This document shows, piece after piece, positions 32,936-45,865 of a DNA stretch of 64,000 bases. The notes under the pieces were generated by a model. It was not told where the DNA came from and did not search any database. It saw nothing but the letters and a program-made list of their open reading frames with translations. This DNA is from Alligator mississippiensis (taxonomy: Eukaryota > Chordata > Crocodylia > Alligatoridae): the NCBI RefSeq assembly GCF_030867095.1, contig NC_081828.1, positions 213,224,978 to 213,288,977 on the forward strand. Reading direction: 5' to 3'. The position numbers and the translations under genes are program-made. The first letter of the stretch is position 1; each line of letters starts with the position of its first letter.

Positions 32936-34880
32936 AAATAAAGAAGGTAAGAAAGGCTTGTATAAATGGTCAATAATGAGAAAGTCCCACCGTGGTAGTT
33001 CCCATCATCAATATGATCACTCGGCTCACTCTACTCCCTTCGCCCTGCTGGCTGTTAGTCCTTCTCAGATATTGAGTGACATGGATTGTCATCTCCTCTG
33101 GCTGACGAACGCGGTAAGAGAAGAGGCCATGAGTTGAAATATGTCAAGCCGCATTGAGTAAAGCAGCAGAACTTGTGCCTGTGGGAAGAATTCAGCATCA
33201 CCCAGGAAGTGGAGGGAATGGCTTAATAAGCTCTTCCAGCGCTCGCTTCTACAAATAACCCATGGAACTGGATTGTTCTCCTCCAGTGAAATTCAAAATG
33301 GTGCCAAAACCAGGAGGCCCTGGATATGGGTCTTAAAGGTTCAGCAGTCTTCAAGGATACTGTAGCTACTGGAGAGGTTTGCCTAAAACACGCCTTCATG
33401 TTCCCAGCTGTTGATCCTGCTGAGAAAGGATAAAGCATGTTGTGCTGACCCCAAAGTACATTGTGCTGACCCCAAAGGAGGGGTCTCGTGTCCCAGCCCT
33501 GATGAGGAAAGTGTGAGCAGATGCTTGAACAGGGAGGGTGGGGGCCGAACACACTTGAATGAGGAAACATGAGAGCGGCCAACCCAGAAGAGAAAGTTAA
33601 AACTGAGCTTCATGTTGATGCTTTCCAAAAAAGCCAGGCTTAAGAAAGAGATGAGTTAGGATTAAACTAATCCATGAACGATAGCTCCATCAGTGGGTAT
33701 TAAACGTGATAATGGAGGGCATGACATCCAAACTAGGACTTCCCCAGAAAGCTGGGAGGTGTAGGGGGAGAAGAGCAAGGGACAGATCAGTCTGGATAGC
33801 CCCAGTATAAATACTATGCCCTTTGGACACCAGATACTGGGCTAGACAGACCTGTGGGCTGCCACAACATGGCATTTATTATGTTCTTGTGACTACCTTG
33901 GTCCCGTTTGAGCGAACATTAGCATTCAGCAGCGTACCACACCATGCATGTTCCAGATTGGTCCCTTTAGGCGCTGCTTTGAGCGTTTGTAAGAATCTCA
34001 TTGCAGAAGCAAAACAATTATGCTAAGTTCCCTGTCTGCAACGGAAGCCCTTATCTGTCTGGTTCCAGTGACTGCATCTCAGAGACAGGAGCTCACGCCG
34101 ATAGGTACGCCTCACTGCATCATCACCTCCTGCGTGAATCTCATGAGTCCCTAAGCAACCTTGCTATTAAAAGGCACCGACTCTATTGCTTGATAAAACC
34201 ACAGCACATCAGTGCCATCAGAGAGTGTGCTGGAGACTGAAGGGAAGAGGGATTGTCACCCAATTTTTAAATTAAAAATGTGAGTGAGAGAGTCTTCCTT
34301 AGGGGAGAAAACTATCACTGCTCCTTACAAGTGTGCTTTCCAGCAAGGTATTTCCACAACTCTTATTGCCACAAGACCAAAGCATCCAGAAGCATTTTAC
34401 AAACGGCAGCAGTTGCGTTCTCAGAGACGAAGACAGCTTCAAGCTGCCTGGTATTCAAGGGTGCTGGATTCAAAACCATCCTCTGGCATATGCTTTCTAG
34501 ATTTAATTCCCTGCTCCTGAACATATCCCCTATGGGACACAAGAAGTAAATGTTTAACCTGCTTTACCTTCGTATCAAGATCTCTCTGGACTCTGATCAG
34601 CATCTTAAGGTGACTAAATCTCTCTGAAAGTCCAGCCCATTTGGCCCATCGGTAAAATGACAGTGACACCATGTAGAAAAGGCAAAGGACTCTGAAACTG
34701 GGGTACCAGGGGCCATGCAGGTACTATGGCTGGTTTATTTATGGAGGATGAACAGCAGGGTTTACTAACGAACTGCCTGTGGCTGTTAAAATCCAATGAG
34801 GTTTGTTTGGGGTTTTTTTTAAGTATTAATGCAAGTGCCTTAGACAAATCTCCATGCAGGTAATTACATTCAGCATGCCC
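32936..34880. other. Unassigned non-coding sequence
   Basis: No gene recognised. A two-unit tandem repeat lies at 33440-33477. Confidence 0.4.
33440..33477. repeat. Two-unit tandem duplication, 21-base period
   Basis: ttgtgctgaccccaaag occurs at 33440-33456 and 33461-33477. Confidence 0.95.
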
Positions 34881-34889
34881 ACATTCCCC

Positions 34890-35250
34890 ACGTAGAGGTG
34901 ACTACAGGGCAGTGCCAAGAAGATACCCGAGCTAGCTTGTAACTAGCTAACTCGGGTACCAGTCTAGCAGCGCCACGGTGAAGCATGATGTTGCACCGGG
35001 CTATGGCTACATCCAGGGGCAACAAGAGATGGGACCAAAGCATATGTAGACAAACCGAGCTGACCTAGTTCTTTTGGATGACAGATGCAATGGACTTCAG
35101 TGCAACCTCGACACCCTACCAGCATGCCAGATAGGCTAGAAGAGCACATAGCAACACTCATGCCACTATGTCTTCACTGCTAGGATAACCCAAGAGAGCT
35201 AGCATTAAGGCTAGCATGGGTATGTCTACAGCAGCTGCAATTACATCTCT
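34890..35250. mobile_element. Foldback MITE of the 'actcgggta' family
   Basis: Near the left is a hairpin in which acccgagctagct (about 34926) faces agctaactcgggta (about 34947). Near the right, 'gagagctagcattaaggct' with 'agcatgggtatgtctac' repeats the theme. 'Tgtctac/gtagac' words occur through the block. A short related piece is at 38607-38665. I could not fix the exact ends or a duplication. Confidence 0.5.
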
Positions 35251-36254
35251 GACCGCAGTGCAGGCAGCGTAGATCTTGTACAAAAAGGCATGATTTTACC
35301 TGGGAATAGTTCTCTGATATACTGGAGGGGCAAGGCACTGTCATTTTTACCTTGATATAACTGGTCAAGACAATTCCTGGGTAAGGGTTGGCACCACTGG
35401 CTGCATCCGGGCAATCTACACTGCCTCATTTCCACAAGGATTTGACACCATCTTGCTGCGAAAAGAAACCACAAAAGCAAAGCCATGAACAGTAGTTGTC
35501 CCTGTACCTCGGAGAGGGTAGAAGTCAAGCAATCCCACCCCTAATGAGCAGGATGTTGCGCTCTGCTAGGCTCCGTTGGTTAGTGCTTGTAAAGTACCTT
35601 GAAGTCTCGGCAACAAGCTGTTACAGAAGCGCAAGGCATCCTCTTCCCTCCCCGAGTGCTGACCTAGATGCTTTTTGCTATTCAAAATTAGGTGAGCAGG
35701 GGAGAAGGATGCTTACCAGTGAGGTAGAGTAATTGAACACTGACTGGTTGCTTCTCCTGTTTATGAATCTAGCTCTTTGGGGGCACTTTGCCCAGTTCAT
35801 TTGATTTTAGCAGCTGGGAAATGCACATCTGATCAGAAAGCACTTCCAATAAATTTAATTATTCCTCTGCTGAGGAGGCTTGCTGCAAATGTGGCTCAGC
35901 TACACTTTTATTATTTAAAAAAAAAAAGAAAAAAGAAAGAAGAAATTAAATGAGGCGGCCTTTCCCAGGAGATCTGCAAGTTAATCCAATCCTGGCTGGG
36001 TCGGGAAGCCATGGATAAGGGACTGCGGAGTGTGTAGTCAGGTAGGGCATCTGCGCAATGAGGACAATCCAGGATTTCAGAGCCAAAGGTTAACAGCTAG
36101 GATAACTATGGCTTTCAACTAGCTCAAGTATTACTCCTGCTTTACAGGTGGGTAAGTGAGATGCAGAGAAAATGACCAGATCTAAAAAGCATGAAAATTG
36201 CTACAGATTTCAAATGTCTTTTCAAATTGCCACTGATATTCAAGTGCCCTTAAA
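35251..36254. other. Unassigned non-coding sequence
   Basis: An A-rich tract is at 35917-35945. Around 35585-35640 'tgcttgtaaagtaccttgaa' is followed by 'acagaagcgcaagg', reminiscent of a LINE tail motif (compare about 62077-62120), but this is weak. Near 36130-36185 an antisense MIR-like fragment is possible. No gene recognised. Confidence 0.35.
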
Positions 36255-37645
36255 GATTCATAGATGTTAGGGTCGGAAGGGACCTCGATAGATCATCGAG
36301 TCCGACCCCCTGCATAAGCAGGAAAGAGTGCTGGGTCTAGATGACCCCAGCTAGATACTCGTCTAACCTCCTCTTGAAGACCCCCAGGGTAGGGGAGAGC
36401 ACCACCTCCCTTGGGAGCCCGTTCCAGACCTCGGCCACTCGAACTGTGAAGAAGTTCTTCCTAATGTCCAGTCTAAATCTGCTCTCTGCTAGCTTGTGGC
36501 CATTATTTCTTGTAACCCCCGGAGGCGCCTTGGTGAATAAATCCTCACCTATTCCCTTCTGTGCCCCCGTGATGAACTTATAGGCAGCCACAAGGTCGCC
36601 TCTCAACCTTCTCTTGAGGAGGCTGAAGAGGTCCAGGTTCTCTAGTCTCTCCTTGTAGGGCTTGGTCTGCAGGCCCTTGACCATACAAGCTGCCCTTCTC
36701 TGGACCCTCTCCAGGTTATCCGCATCCTTCTTGAAGTGTGGTGCCCAGAATTGCACGCAGTACTCCAACTGCGGTCTGACCAGCGCCCGATAGAGGGGAA
36801 GTATCACCTCCTTGGACCTATTCGTCATGCATCTGCTGATGCACGATAAAGTGCCATTGGCTTTTCTGATGGCTTCGTCACACTGCCGGCTCATGTTCAT
36901 CTTGGAGTCCACTAGGACTCCAAGATCCCTTTCCACCTCCGTGCCACCCAGCAGGTCATTCCCTAGGCTGTAGGTATGCTGGACATTTTTCCTCCCTAGG
37001 TGCAGCACTTTGCATTTCTCCTTGTTGAACTGCATCCTGTTGTTTTCTGCCCACTTGTCCAACCTATCCAGGTCTGCCTGCAGCTGTTCCCTGCCCTCCG
37101 GCGTGTCCACTTCTCCCCATAGCTTTGTGTCATCCGCAAACTTGGACAGAGTACACTTCACTCCCTCATCCAAGTCACTGATGAAGACATTGAAGAGTAT
37201 CGGTCCAAGGACCGAGCCCTGCGGGACCCCACTGCCCACACCCTTCCAGGTTGATACCGACCCATCCACTACGACTCTCTGGGTGCGACCCTCTAGCCAA
37301 TTCGCCACCCACCGGACCGTGTAGTCATCCAAGTCACAGCCTCTTAACTTGTTCACCAGGGTGGGATACCGTATTGAAGGCTTTCCTGAAGTCTATGACG
37401 TCAACCCCTACTCCTGCGTCCAGGAGTTTTGTAACCTGGTCATAAAAAGAGACTAGGTTGGTCAGGCATGATCTACCTGCTACGAACCCGTGCTGGTTTC
37501 CCCTCAGCATAATTTGTCCTGCCGAGCTCTCGCAAATGTGAGCCTTGATAATTTTTTCAAAGACTTTGCCTAGGATGGAGGTGAGACTGACTGGCCTAGA
37601 GTTGCCCGGGTCCCTTAGTGACTTGAAGATCACACGAGGAAGCTG
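36255..37645 (-). mobile_element. CR1 LINE, best-preserved copy, 5'-truncated
   Basis: The 3' end at the left carries the tail (gattcatagatgttagggtc) and reads to the RT domain at the right. The remaining ~1.4 kb covers most of the RT and the whole C-terminal region plus the short 3' UTR. It has a single main frame defect, near 37356. It is less decayed than other CR1 copies here, so it is relatively young. The 5' part of ORF2 (endonuclease) and ORF1 are absent, as in most genomic CR1 copies. Confidence 0.9.
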
Positions 37646-37651
37646 GTTCAC
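36337..37651 (-). pseudogene. CR1 ORF2 reverse transcriptase, frameshifted
   Basis: Two minus-strand frames together cover the RT. The upstream one (37651-37334) has RPVSLTSILGKVFEKII and VDVIDFRKAFNTVSH, the motif A region. The downstream one (37356-36337, 339 codons) starts in the NKLRGCDLD stretch and contains GVPQGSVLGPILFN at about residue 43 and the catalytic FADDTKLWGE at about residue 73. It continues with CKVLHLGRKN, RALVRPQLEYCVQFWAP near residue 200 and FRLDIRKNFFTVRVAEVWN near residue 300. The frames switch just after VSH, which a small indel near 37356-37362 explains. Catalytic aspartates of FADD are intact, but the enzyme is split and lacks its N-terminal endonuclease. Confidence 0.85.
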
Positions 37652-38685
37652 AGTGGCAGGAACTGATCCCAGTCCTTTGTGTTCAAAGTCATTATGTTAA
37701 GACCCTTGATCTGCTCTTCTCCTCCTTTGGACATGAGCCAGAGAGGACTCGGACCAGGAACTGCCAACATTTTCAAAGAAAAGCATCATGTCAAAATCTA
37801 TGGACAAACAACCCTATAAACCAGGTTTAGAAATCAGGATCCTGAATCTATATGTATGGAAGAGGTCCAATTTTCATATAAGTTCAGAAAAAAAAAAATC
37901 AAACCTTTAACTTGGTTACCTGGATATGGATGTATGAACCTGATTTTTGATCCATGTATTCTTCAAAGTCCTGGGCTGAGATTCAGGTTGTATTTCCTCT
38001 GAACCCTCATGTCTCCCCAATGGTAAGAGTAATAGTAGGAGCAAAGGGTCAGGGCTCCCTACTTCTTTCTCTACCTCTGCCCATGGGACAATTCATCTCA
38101 AGTCTGTGTCCCCTGGGTGGCTCACATAGCTACATGTGTCTCTTAAGAATACATGAAGTCAAGTGCTTGGAAAGCCTTGGTTGAAAGGTGCTAAAGACGT
38201 TGCTAGAAATGCAAATTATTACTGTCTCCAGAACTGGAGCTGCCTCTTCTAAAATCCAGTTTGATCAGTTCAGTTCTCACAGGGCAATTAAGTGCTACAC
38301 TACATCCAAATCTATTGGACTTCTGTGAGTTGCACAATCCCCTTTGTTTGTAGCCTCATAACCTGGCACATTTTTCCGGCTGAGCTCCTTTTTATTGGGT
38401 TATTTATAAAGATCAGGAACAGCAGAAATGTGAGTGACGACTCCCAGGGACTCCCAATAAATATTTTTCTTAGCTGGACAGAAATCTCCTCGTGTGCATC
38501 ATAGCTCAGGATTCAGTGTTGTCTTACTACACCCAAATATTTAGTTCAGCAGCTAGCAGAGGCTCATCAACACCACCAGCCCTACACTGAAGGCAGCTCA
38601 TTCACTTTAAACTAGCTAACTTGGGTGCCAATAACCCCGTAGCTACAGGAGCACGGAGCTACCCGCCTGAGGATGGACCCAGATT
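37652..38685. other. Mostly unassigned; short MITE fragment at 38607-38665
   Basis: No gene recognised. At 38607-38665 'aactagctaacttgggtgcc' followed by 'gtagctacagg' resembles the foldback family at 34890-35250. Confidence 0.4.
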
Positions 38686-39350
38686 CTTCGAATCACAGAA
38701 AAACACAATCACCTATTCCAACCCCCTGCTCAAGGCAGAATTGGGCCTGTTTAAACTATCCCAGACAAAATATTTGCAGTCTACCGTGCCCTGCAGTACT
38801 GCAATCTGGCAATCATCCCCCAGTCTGAATGTATGCATTCGACTATTGCATCCTTAGCATAGTGCTCAGCACTTCTCCTTATTGAATTGGATTTGATTGA
38901 CTTCAGAGCATTTTTGTCAATTCATCAAAGTCATTCTGGATCCTAATCTTGTCCCCTAAAGCATCTGCTACCCCAACCAGCTTGGGGGCATCTGCAAATG
39001 TACTGAGTAGGAGTCCCACGTTCCAAGTCATTAATGAAGATACTGAAAAGCATCAGACAATGTCCCAGTTAGACGAGAGCCATAAGGAACTCCCCTTGGA
39101 ATATGCTCATCCAACCATGAGAACGTCATGGGAGACCGTATCAAAACCCTTGCTAAAGTTGAAGTATGTCACATCCACAAATCCCACCGCCTTGTCATAG
39201 AAGAAAACCAGACTAGTTAAGCAACGTGTTCGCTTGACAAATCCATGTTGACCATGTAGGCACCTTGTTATCCTGTACGTGCTAGGAACTTTCTTTTTTT
39301 AAGATATGCTCCAGTGACTTTGGGTCTAGAAGGCAGTTTGACCTCTCTTA
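38686..39350 (-). mobile_element. Old CR1 LINE, antisense, internally deleted
   Basis: The 3' tip 'ttcgaatcacagaaaaacac' and 'ccaaccccctgctcaaggca' are followed, after only ~100 bases, by antisense RT sequence: 'tgaattggatttgattgact', 'cttgggggcatctgcaaatg' (the antisense of the FADD region) and 'gtatcaaaacccttgctaaa' (antisense of KAFDTVSH). The block between, some 900 bases in other CR1s, is missing. Similarity ends near 39350. Confidence 0.75.
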
Positions 39351-40860
39351 AGCACTCCGGCTTTCTCCGCTTCTTCCATTGTTAGCTTTCCTTTCCCACT
39401 CAGTAAGGGGCCTACACTTGCCTTGGTTTCCTTTTACATCATTTTGTTATCTGCTATGTCCCTTGCTGCTGTATCTCGGTTTGTGCCTTGGCCTTCAACC
39501 ATTTTCTCTTATGTTCACCTGTGACAGGACTGGCCCATAGGGTGTCCATAGTAGTTCCTAGGGGCCAAACTACCTGCCACCCTCAGCTCTTCAGGGTAGC
39601 TTCCTCACCATCCTGCCAGCCACACCCTGATGGAAATTATATTTTACATTAGGAAACTGTTCCCCAAAGTCCCTGAGTGTGTGCCCCCTGGATCTGCACG
39701 TCACCTAGCTGATTGGGTCCTATTAGTCTTAGGCACGAACTCATCTTAGGGGCATTAATCATGCCCCCATAGCCATGCCCATGCCTTGCAGGGGTCACAC
39801 TATCATTATTTTTCATGGGACTTCCCAGCCCTATCCACACTCTCTCTCTCTGCCCCTTGGGCACTAATCTCATCAAGCCTTGGCCTTCTTCCAGCTTTGA
39901 CCCCTTTTCTCTTGCTGAAGCCCTCAGCCATGGACCAGTCTTGGGTTTGGATCCCTGGCCAAAGCTCCAGTGTGCGCCTGCGCTATACAGGGCCCCTGGG
40001 CACCCTGCTGTGTGGCCTCCAAGCCTCCCTGTAGCCACAACCCAGTCCCCTGGTTATAAAGATAAACCAAGACACCAGCAAACTGCTTCCAAGTAAAAAT
40101 CAAACCCCACTGCGGGCAACTATGCCCCAGATCTTTGTACTCCCTCCTCAGCTGCCTCCTTCCAAATCCATAGTACCATAGGTGCCTGCAGGTCCATCTC
40201 CTGCCGTCTGGCTCCCCAGGAGCTCCTCTCTTGCAGAGCGCAGGGCCAGACCGCCTGCTCCCGCTCAGGAGCTGGGCTCTGTATCCCTCTGGGCATCACC
40301 CTTCTGGTCACAAGGCTCCTCCACCATGGACAGCTGTTTTCCTTTAGCCCAAATAAGCCCCCTGATCCTGCTCTTACTTGGATGCTCAGTCTTTCCTTCT
40401 TAAAGTAACAGGGGAAGAGGCCCCTGCTACAATATCCTTAAGACCAAATTCCCACTTCTGGTCCTATTCCTATTCAAGTTTCAAGCTATAGAGGAGTTCA
40501 CTATTAAGCCAGGACAGCCTCTTGCTACACTTCCTATCTTCCAACCTTTCTTTGCATCCATTTCTTTTAGGTATCTTCCTACCTTTCTTTGCATCCAGGT
40601 ACCCTGCTCTAGTGCCTCTAATATTGTCTTTTCAAGGAATAACCAACTTTTAAAAAAAAACTGTTGTTTTCCCTTAGACTTACCTCCCATGGGATCCAGC
40701 TCACCAGTTTCTCCAAGTTTGCTTTTCTTGGGGAAATTTTGCAGTCCATGCCGAACTCTGCTACCACAGTTGCATTGCTATTGGTATTCAGCCTCGCTGA
40801 CTTAAAGCTAGCTCAGTTACCTAAGGAAGCTGCAGTCAATGCCAAGTGGACAGAGCCCCA
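39351..40860. other. Unassigned non-coding sequence
   Basis: No gene recognised. Contains a 37-base-period duplication in which acctttctttgcatcca occurs at 40544-40560 and 40581-40597. Confidence 0.4.
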
Positions 40861-40868
40861 GTCTACAC

Positions 40869-41133
40869 TAGTGGGTCGCAACCTTCGACTCAAAACACAC
40901 CTCACTAGACCCCAGGCAGCCTTCAGAGAATGCCAGCTCTCAGCTTTCACAGGTTTTTTTGACTACGGAAAAATACTAGAGCAACTCTTCTGTTGCAAAG
41001 AATTCAGAAACTCAATAGACTCCTTTTCTGAAATCACTGGGTTTGTCTTGTGTAGGTGTTTGCACACCTAACTGTGCTAATATGATGCAGCACCCTTAAA
41101 AGGATCTCACAACACCCTGGTTGAGAATCGCTG
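40869..41133 (+). mobile_element. hAT MITE family A, copy 1
   Basis: The left end is tagtgggtcgcaacc; the reverse complement of the right end is cagcgattctcaacc. The flanking 8-mers are gtctacac (40861-40868) and gcctagac (41134-41141), 6 of 8 alike. The interior shares 'aatactagagcaa', 'ctgttgcaa' and 'cacctaactgtgctaa' with copies at 50920-51325 and 54561-54853. It is 265 bases with no coding capacity. Confidence 0.8.
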
Positions 41134-41141
41134 GCCTAGAC

Positions 41142-41402
41142 ACTGTAGGGACTCACATGACCCTCACTACCAGCATCTAAACACATAATGACCCTTCCTT
41201 CTTAATGGACTAATTTGTTTCCTGTACAGTCAGTGATTCATGGACGAGTGTTATCCATCTGTGAATCTGAATGCAAGGTCCCTCCGCAACATCTTTTTTT
41301 TGCAGGGGGTGGACTGGTTGACAGACAGTAGGAACCAGGAAGAAGGAGCTTTGGGAAGAGGACCAGAGACTAAAGACCAGACCCCAAAAGGATGCATTTT
41401 CA
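41142..41402. other. Unassigned non-coding sequence
   Basis: No gene or bounded repeat recognised. Confidence 0.4.
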
Positions 41403-41545
41403 CTCAGCTGATCTGCTTCATTGGGGGAAAACACACCTCACCCATTGCCCCACCTCTTCATCTTGCAGATCAGTGGGTGACATGGAGGGAAATCCCATGC
41501 AGGATTGGGCGCCTCAAGCCCTTGGGAGCACCTGCCTGGTGCCTA
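41403..41545 (+). repeat. Unclassified repeat shared with 52187-52667
   Basis: ctcagctgatctgcttcatt and cacccattgcccc match gcacagctgatctgcttcac and cacccactgccct at 52187-52230. The words after 'catgcagga' (41499) match those after 52618. Here the two parts are separated by ~20 bases; at 52 kb by ~370. The family is unknown to me. Confidence 0.6.
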
Positions 41546-43298
41546 CAGAGACATGGCTGTGGGATCTCTGAGGAATAAGCAGATGAAGTCAGGAGAGTCT
41601 TACAGAGACGAGACCCCCGGATTTCCCAGGGTGCACATTGATACCAGCTTTGTCACAACCATGAATGTTGAGCACTGCTGGCACAACAAGGGGCGTACAC
41701 ATCTGTTTATTTGGCCTTTGTGACACCACACATTTTTTGGTGCCACAAATGTGATGAAAGGCAACATCTGTTTCTACCCACAGATACGTCATAGGGACTT
41801 AAAATAGGACAATGGGTTTGTAAATCTGTGGGATTAAAAGGCTTTGTCTTGGGAAAAATCCCACTTCTGTTTGTACCATGAAAGGCCAAATTGTCTGGCT
41901 GAACTTCCAACTTGTGTGATTTTGTAGTACGGATTGCACTACTTTGTATTTAAAGCCCCTGCTCCCAAAAGTTCCTAATTGGAGCAGAAATCCAGCTCAA
42001 AAACAGTGACATTTCTAGACCTCAGGGTGGCAGAGAAAATCCAGAAAATGTGAAACCTAAGGACAAAGAAGGAAAAACAGAACCTAAAATGCATCATTTA
42101 AGAAACTTCTGTTTTTTTCAGGCCAGTCTTAAAAGATTGGGGTGGGGCTGGGGGAGGCTGAGGCATGATTTTGCAGCAGTCAGGCCCAGATTCAGATATT
42201 TCCAAATTTTGGTGGGATCAAACTCTTTGAAGGGGCTGGTGGAAGCAGAGCTGAGCACTAATAGGTTTTCTGGCTCCTGGGCAAAAAAAAAAAGGAGAAA
42301 AAAAACCGAAGATGTCTGGGGGTTGAACAAAGCACTTTGTTAGGCAGATTTTTCTTTTACTGTTTTTAATTATATCTAGGCCAGTGTTGAAAGTTTTTTT
42401 TTTCCAAAAGGAAACATTGGAAAGACTGCAAAAAAAAACCAAAAAAAACCCATGAATATATGGGCTTAAACAAAAGAACAGATTTGAGACAAATTCAGAA
42501 TTTATTTTTTTTTTGCTTGACGCCAACTGCATTTTTGCAAAGAAAATATTTGATAGAAAAATTGAGCTCTTGCCAAAAGACTGAAGCGTGCGATGAGTGC
42601 AACAGAGAAGGCACTTTATTTTGCAAGCTAGAGAAGCTCATATGTCAAGTAGATTCTTGCCTCTAATGAAAGTCACCCCTGCAAGCGGGTCAGATCAATA
42701 GCATATTGAGCTGCGTGAAAGCAGTGGCCCCAGGCAAACCTCATGCCAAGAGCTCACGTGTGGCACAGCAAAAGGGGGTATATAACCATGGTGCTGCACC
42801 CGTGGATCAGCCCCTGTATATTAGCAAGCAGAAGTGGGTTTATTTAGCTTGCAGCTGCAGAGTGGGTAAGCAAAGCAGAATATCGCCCCTATGGTAATGC
42901 GATATATCCATATCATTACTTCCATGTAATGAAAAGGCAGGTAGCTCTATACAGAGACATCACAGAGATAAATCCACTTACCAAAAGGTACTATTTTTAC
43001 TTTCTGGATCATTTTTGCTTTCCACAGACAGGGGCTTATCCTGGAACTAGAGCTTGAAGCCATTACGAAGCATAGGGTAAGTCTGAGGATTCAAAGAATG
43101 TCAGGAAATCACAGGACTGCGCGCTGACAACACACCGCAAGGAAATGTCAGCTGTGCTGTATGCCATTGCCGTAATGAGATGCATCAGTGAAGTGCGAAA
43201 GTCACGGCATCGAGATGTGAGAGTTTGTCTCGCTGGATCAGCCCCTCGGAACGTGACACGCTGCCATGCCGAGCGTAAGAAGTAAGAAGATTTGCAAC
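41546..43298. other. Unassigned non-coding sequence
   Basis: AT-rich with several short A and T runs (42280-42310, 42390-42440, 42500-42515). No gene recognised. gtatataa near 42779 has no supporting context. Confidence 0.4.
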
Positions 43299-43343
43299 GC
43301 TGTCAACCTTAAATGTCCAAAGCTGTCAACCTTAAACGTTCAA
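43299..43343. repeat. Two-unit tandem duplication, 23-base period
   Basis: gctgtcaaccttaaatgtcc at 43299 recurs at 43322 as gctgtcaaccttaaacgttc. Confidence 0.95.
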
Positions 43344-45752
43344 CAATCACGACTCGGGCCTGCAAGAAAACATGAGCCTGGCTTAAAAATAATTATATGG
43401 AACCATAAAACTCATAGTTACATGGCTCATGATTGCACCTCATTCCCTGGATGGAACGAGGTCTGCAGCTGTCTGGGATACAAGACTTTAATTACTCAGC
43501 TGACCATCAGGCCTTCTTTTACTGTACAACAACGATCTCCTCTCCCAACGTTAAAACCTTCACATGCATTTTTAACAAGGGACATCTCTTCCACCACGTA
43601 GCCTTCCTTTTGGCTTCTTGGATCCGCTATCTAGAGGCTTTTTTCTTCTAAAAGATTGTGGTAAGACCACGGATATGGTTAGAAAAGCATCTACAGCTCA
43701 AAAGTGACTGGGCCCACACGTAACCCACTGGGCAATTTGTTGGCCAACCTCCTTGGTCCCCTTTCTTCGGAAGACGTGAATCTGTTCAAATACGGTAGCA
43801 GCTGTAGCAATATGGTTCTTTAGCTGTAGTTGCAGCAGTTCTTGCATTCAGCTCTAGTGGTCCCGTCCATTTCTTATGTGTTGGCCAGGATGGCAGCCAC
43901 TACGAATCCAGGGAAAGATGCTGGTTTCCAATGGTAACCTTATTATCTACTGCCAATCCAGGCTGGGTCTTGGAAAGAGACTCAGGAAGACCCATGTCTC
44001 CAACCTGTCATAGTTGGAAAGAACGGAGTTCAGAAGAGAGCTCCACATCTCTCAACTCTTTGTTATCCTGCCCGAATACTTGACAAAACAGCATTAAAAT
44101 GATCTGTGGGATGTCTGAATGAATATTGATACCAGGTCCAGTGCAACTTTGAAAGTGCTGCTTGTGTTGACCATCCAGCTCAAGGCCTGGCTTTAGGAAA
44201 GCAAAGAAAACTGCATGATCCAAGGCATTTTTTCACCTCTGTATAACAGCTGCCAGATTCACAACAAAAAGCAAGCCAAGGGAAGCATCTTACCAGGCAT
44301 CAATAAGGCTGCTTCTGATAATGCAGCATTATAAACGCATATCCCCCCCTCCTCATTCAATTATAAATGCAAGCTCTCACCCATCATCACTGAGATGCCA
44401 TCCATCAGGCCTCTGCTCTCACTGGCATTTGTCCGACAACCAGATTAAGAAAAAAAACATGCATACGCCCTACAAGGAAATGTTGCAGAACTCTACAGAG
44501 AGATATTGTCCCAATAATCCTTCCAAAATGAGAAACATTAGGCTGAGCATACTTTGCACCAGGACGTTTTGATGGGCCCATCAAGCCCTTTCATAAGCAT
44601 CTTGTATCATTTTTCTTCTTGCAGAAAGATAATAGGTAGGACCTTGCTCCACTCCCATTCAAGTCAAAGGCATGAGTCCATTGATCACTGCGGGAGTGAG
44701 AATGCCTCTTTGGAGCCCAAAATCATCAGGGTTGCAAGCTGACGTAACTCCAGCGGTGACGTTACTCCGGTTGACATCGAGGCAGATTCCGACACCCAAG
44801 GTGCAGAAAATAGTGTTAGAAATAACAACGGTACTGTCCCTGCTGCCACCACCATCAGGCTTGATGAGCTAACCCAACTAGTGGCTCACAGGACACATGC
44901 TGCCCATAAGTGTTGCAACTGTGGCCTGCAAGGCTTGTCAGCATACCTGCTGGAGCCAATGCTTTGGCACAGCTCTGGATCCCAGAGGGTAAATGCCACC
45001 ACTGCCTGCCCTCCTACTCCCTTGCCCCCTGCTGAATTTGGGGTCATCGGTGGCTACTGGTGACTAAAATCAGGAGCAGGGGAAAAGGGGAGCAAACAGC
45101 AGCAGTGTCCACCCCTTGGGTTGCAGAGCAATGCAGCAGCTCCAGCAACCGACCCAATGAGCCACCACCCATCACCAGAGATAGGTTATCTCCCCATGAG
45201 AAACTGCTGGGCTGCAATCTGGTGAATCCATTGAGTTAACCCCATAAACAGGAGTTTTCAGAGTTTCATCCTACAGCCCCCATCTCGGCAGACAATATTT
45301 CAATCCATGTTTGGATTGAGGGAAATCACCCTGCTCCCATGTTCAGTCTAATCTACCTCCCTGCACCTGTGCTGTTGGGCATGCTAGGGACAGCCCCATG
45401 AAGTGTGAATAAAAGGCACACCTGGAAGCATGCTGTGCTGATGGAGAGTGGCAGAGCTCCCGGAAGAAAAGACCTGCCTTCTGCCAGCAAAGGGCAATGC
45501 AAGCAGCTCCATAGGGTCAGGTCTGATTGAGCAGCAGCTCCCCACGCAGGGTCAGTCAGTTAATAAAGATAATAGGAATCAGTTTAGCAAGTCTCTCAAA
45601 TTAACTAGCTTTTAAATAGAACACGCCTCTGCATTTCTATGCAGATGTAAGCAGGACATCTCATCTGATTTTAAGAGTTATGTATAGAGTGGGTTAATAT
45701 AAACTGCATTACACCCCTGCATAGCCACTATTACTCCAAATTTAAGTGGCTT
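43344..45752. other. Unassigned non-coding sequence
   Basis: No gene recognised over ~2.4 kb. Near 44735-44795 'tgacgttactccggttgac' resembles a reptile repeat with a 'gagttactccagattgaca' core, but it is not delimited. Confidence 0.35.
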
Positions 45753-45865
45753 AAGGATCATAAAGTCAGGCTGGAAGGGACCCCCAGAGGTCACCTAGTC
45801 CAACCCCCACCATCACAGACAGGATTGTCCCTATCCAAACCATCCTAAATAAATCCAGTGTCTAA
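45753..45865 (-). mobile_element. CR1 LINE 3' end fragment, antisense
   Basis: 'ggatcataaagtcaggctgg', 'acctagtccaacccccacc' and 'ctatccaaaccatcctaaat' follow the antisense CR1 3' UTR order. Confidence 0.75.
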
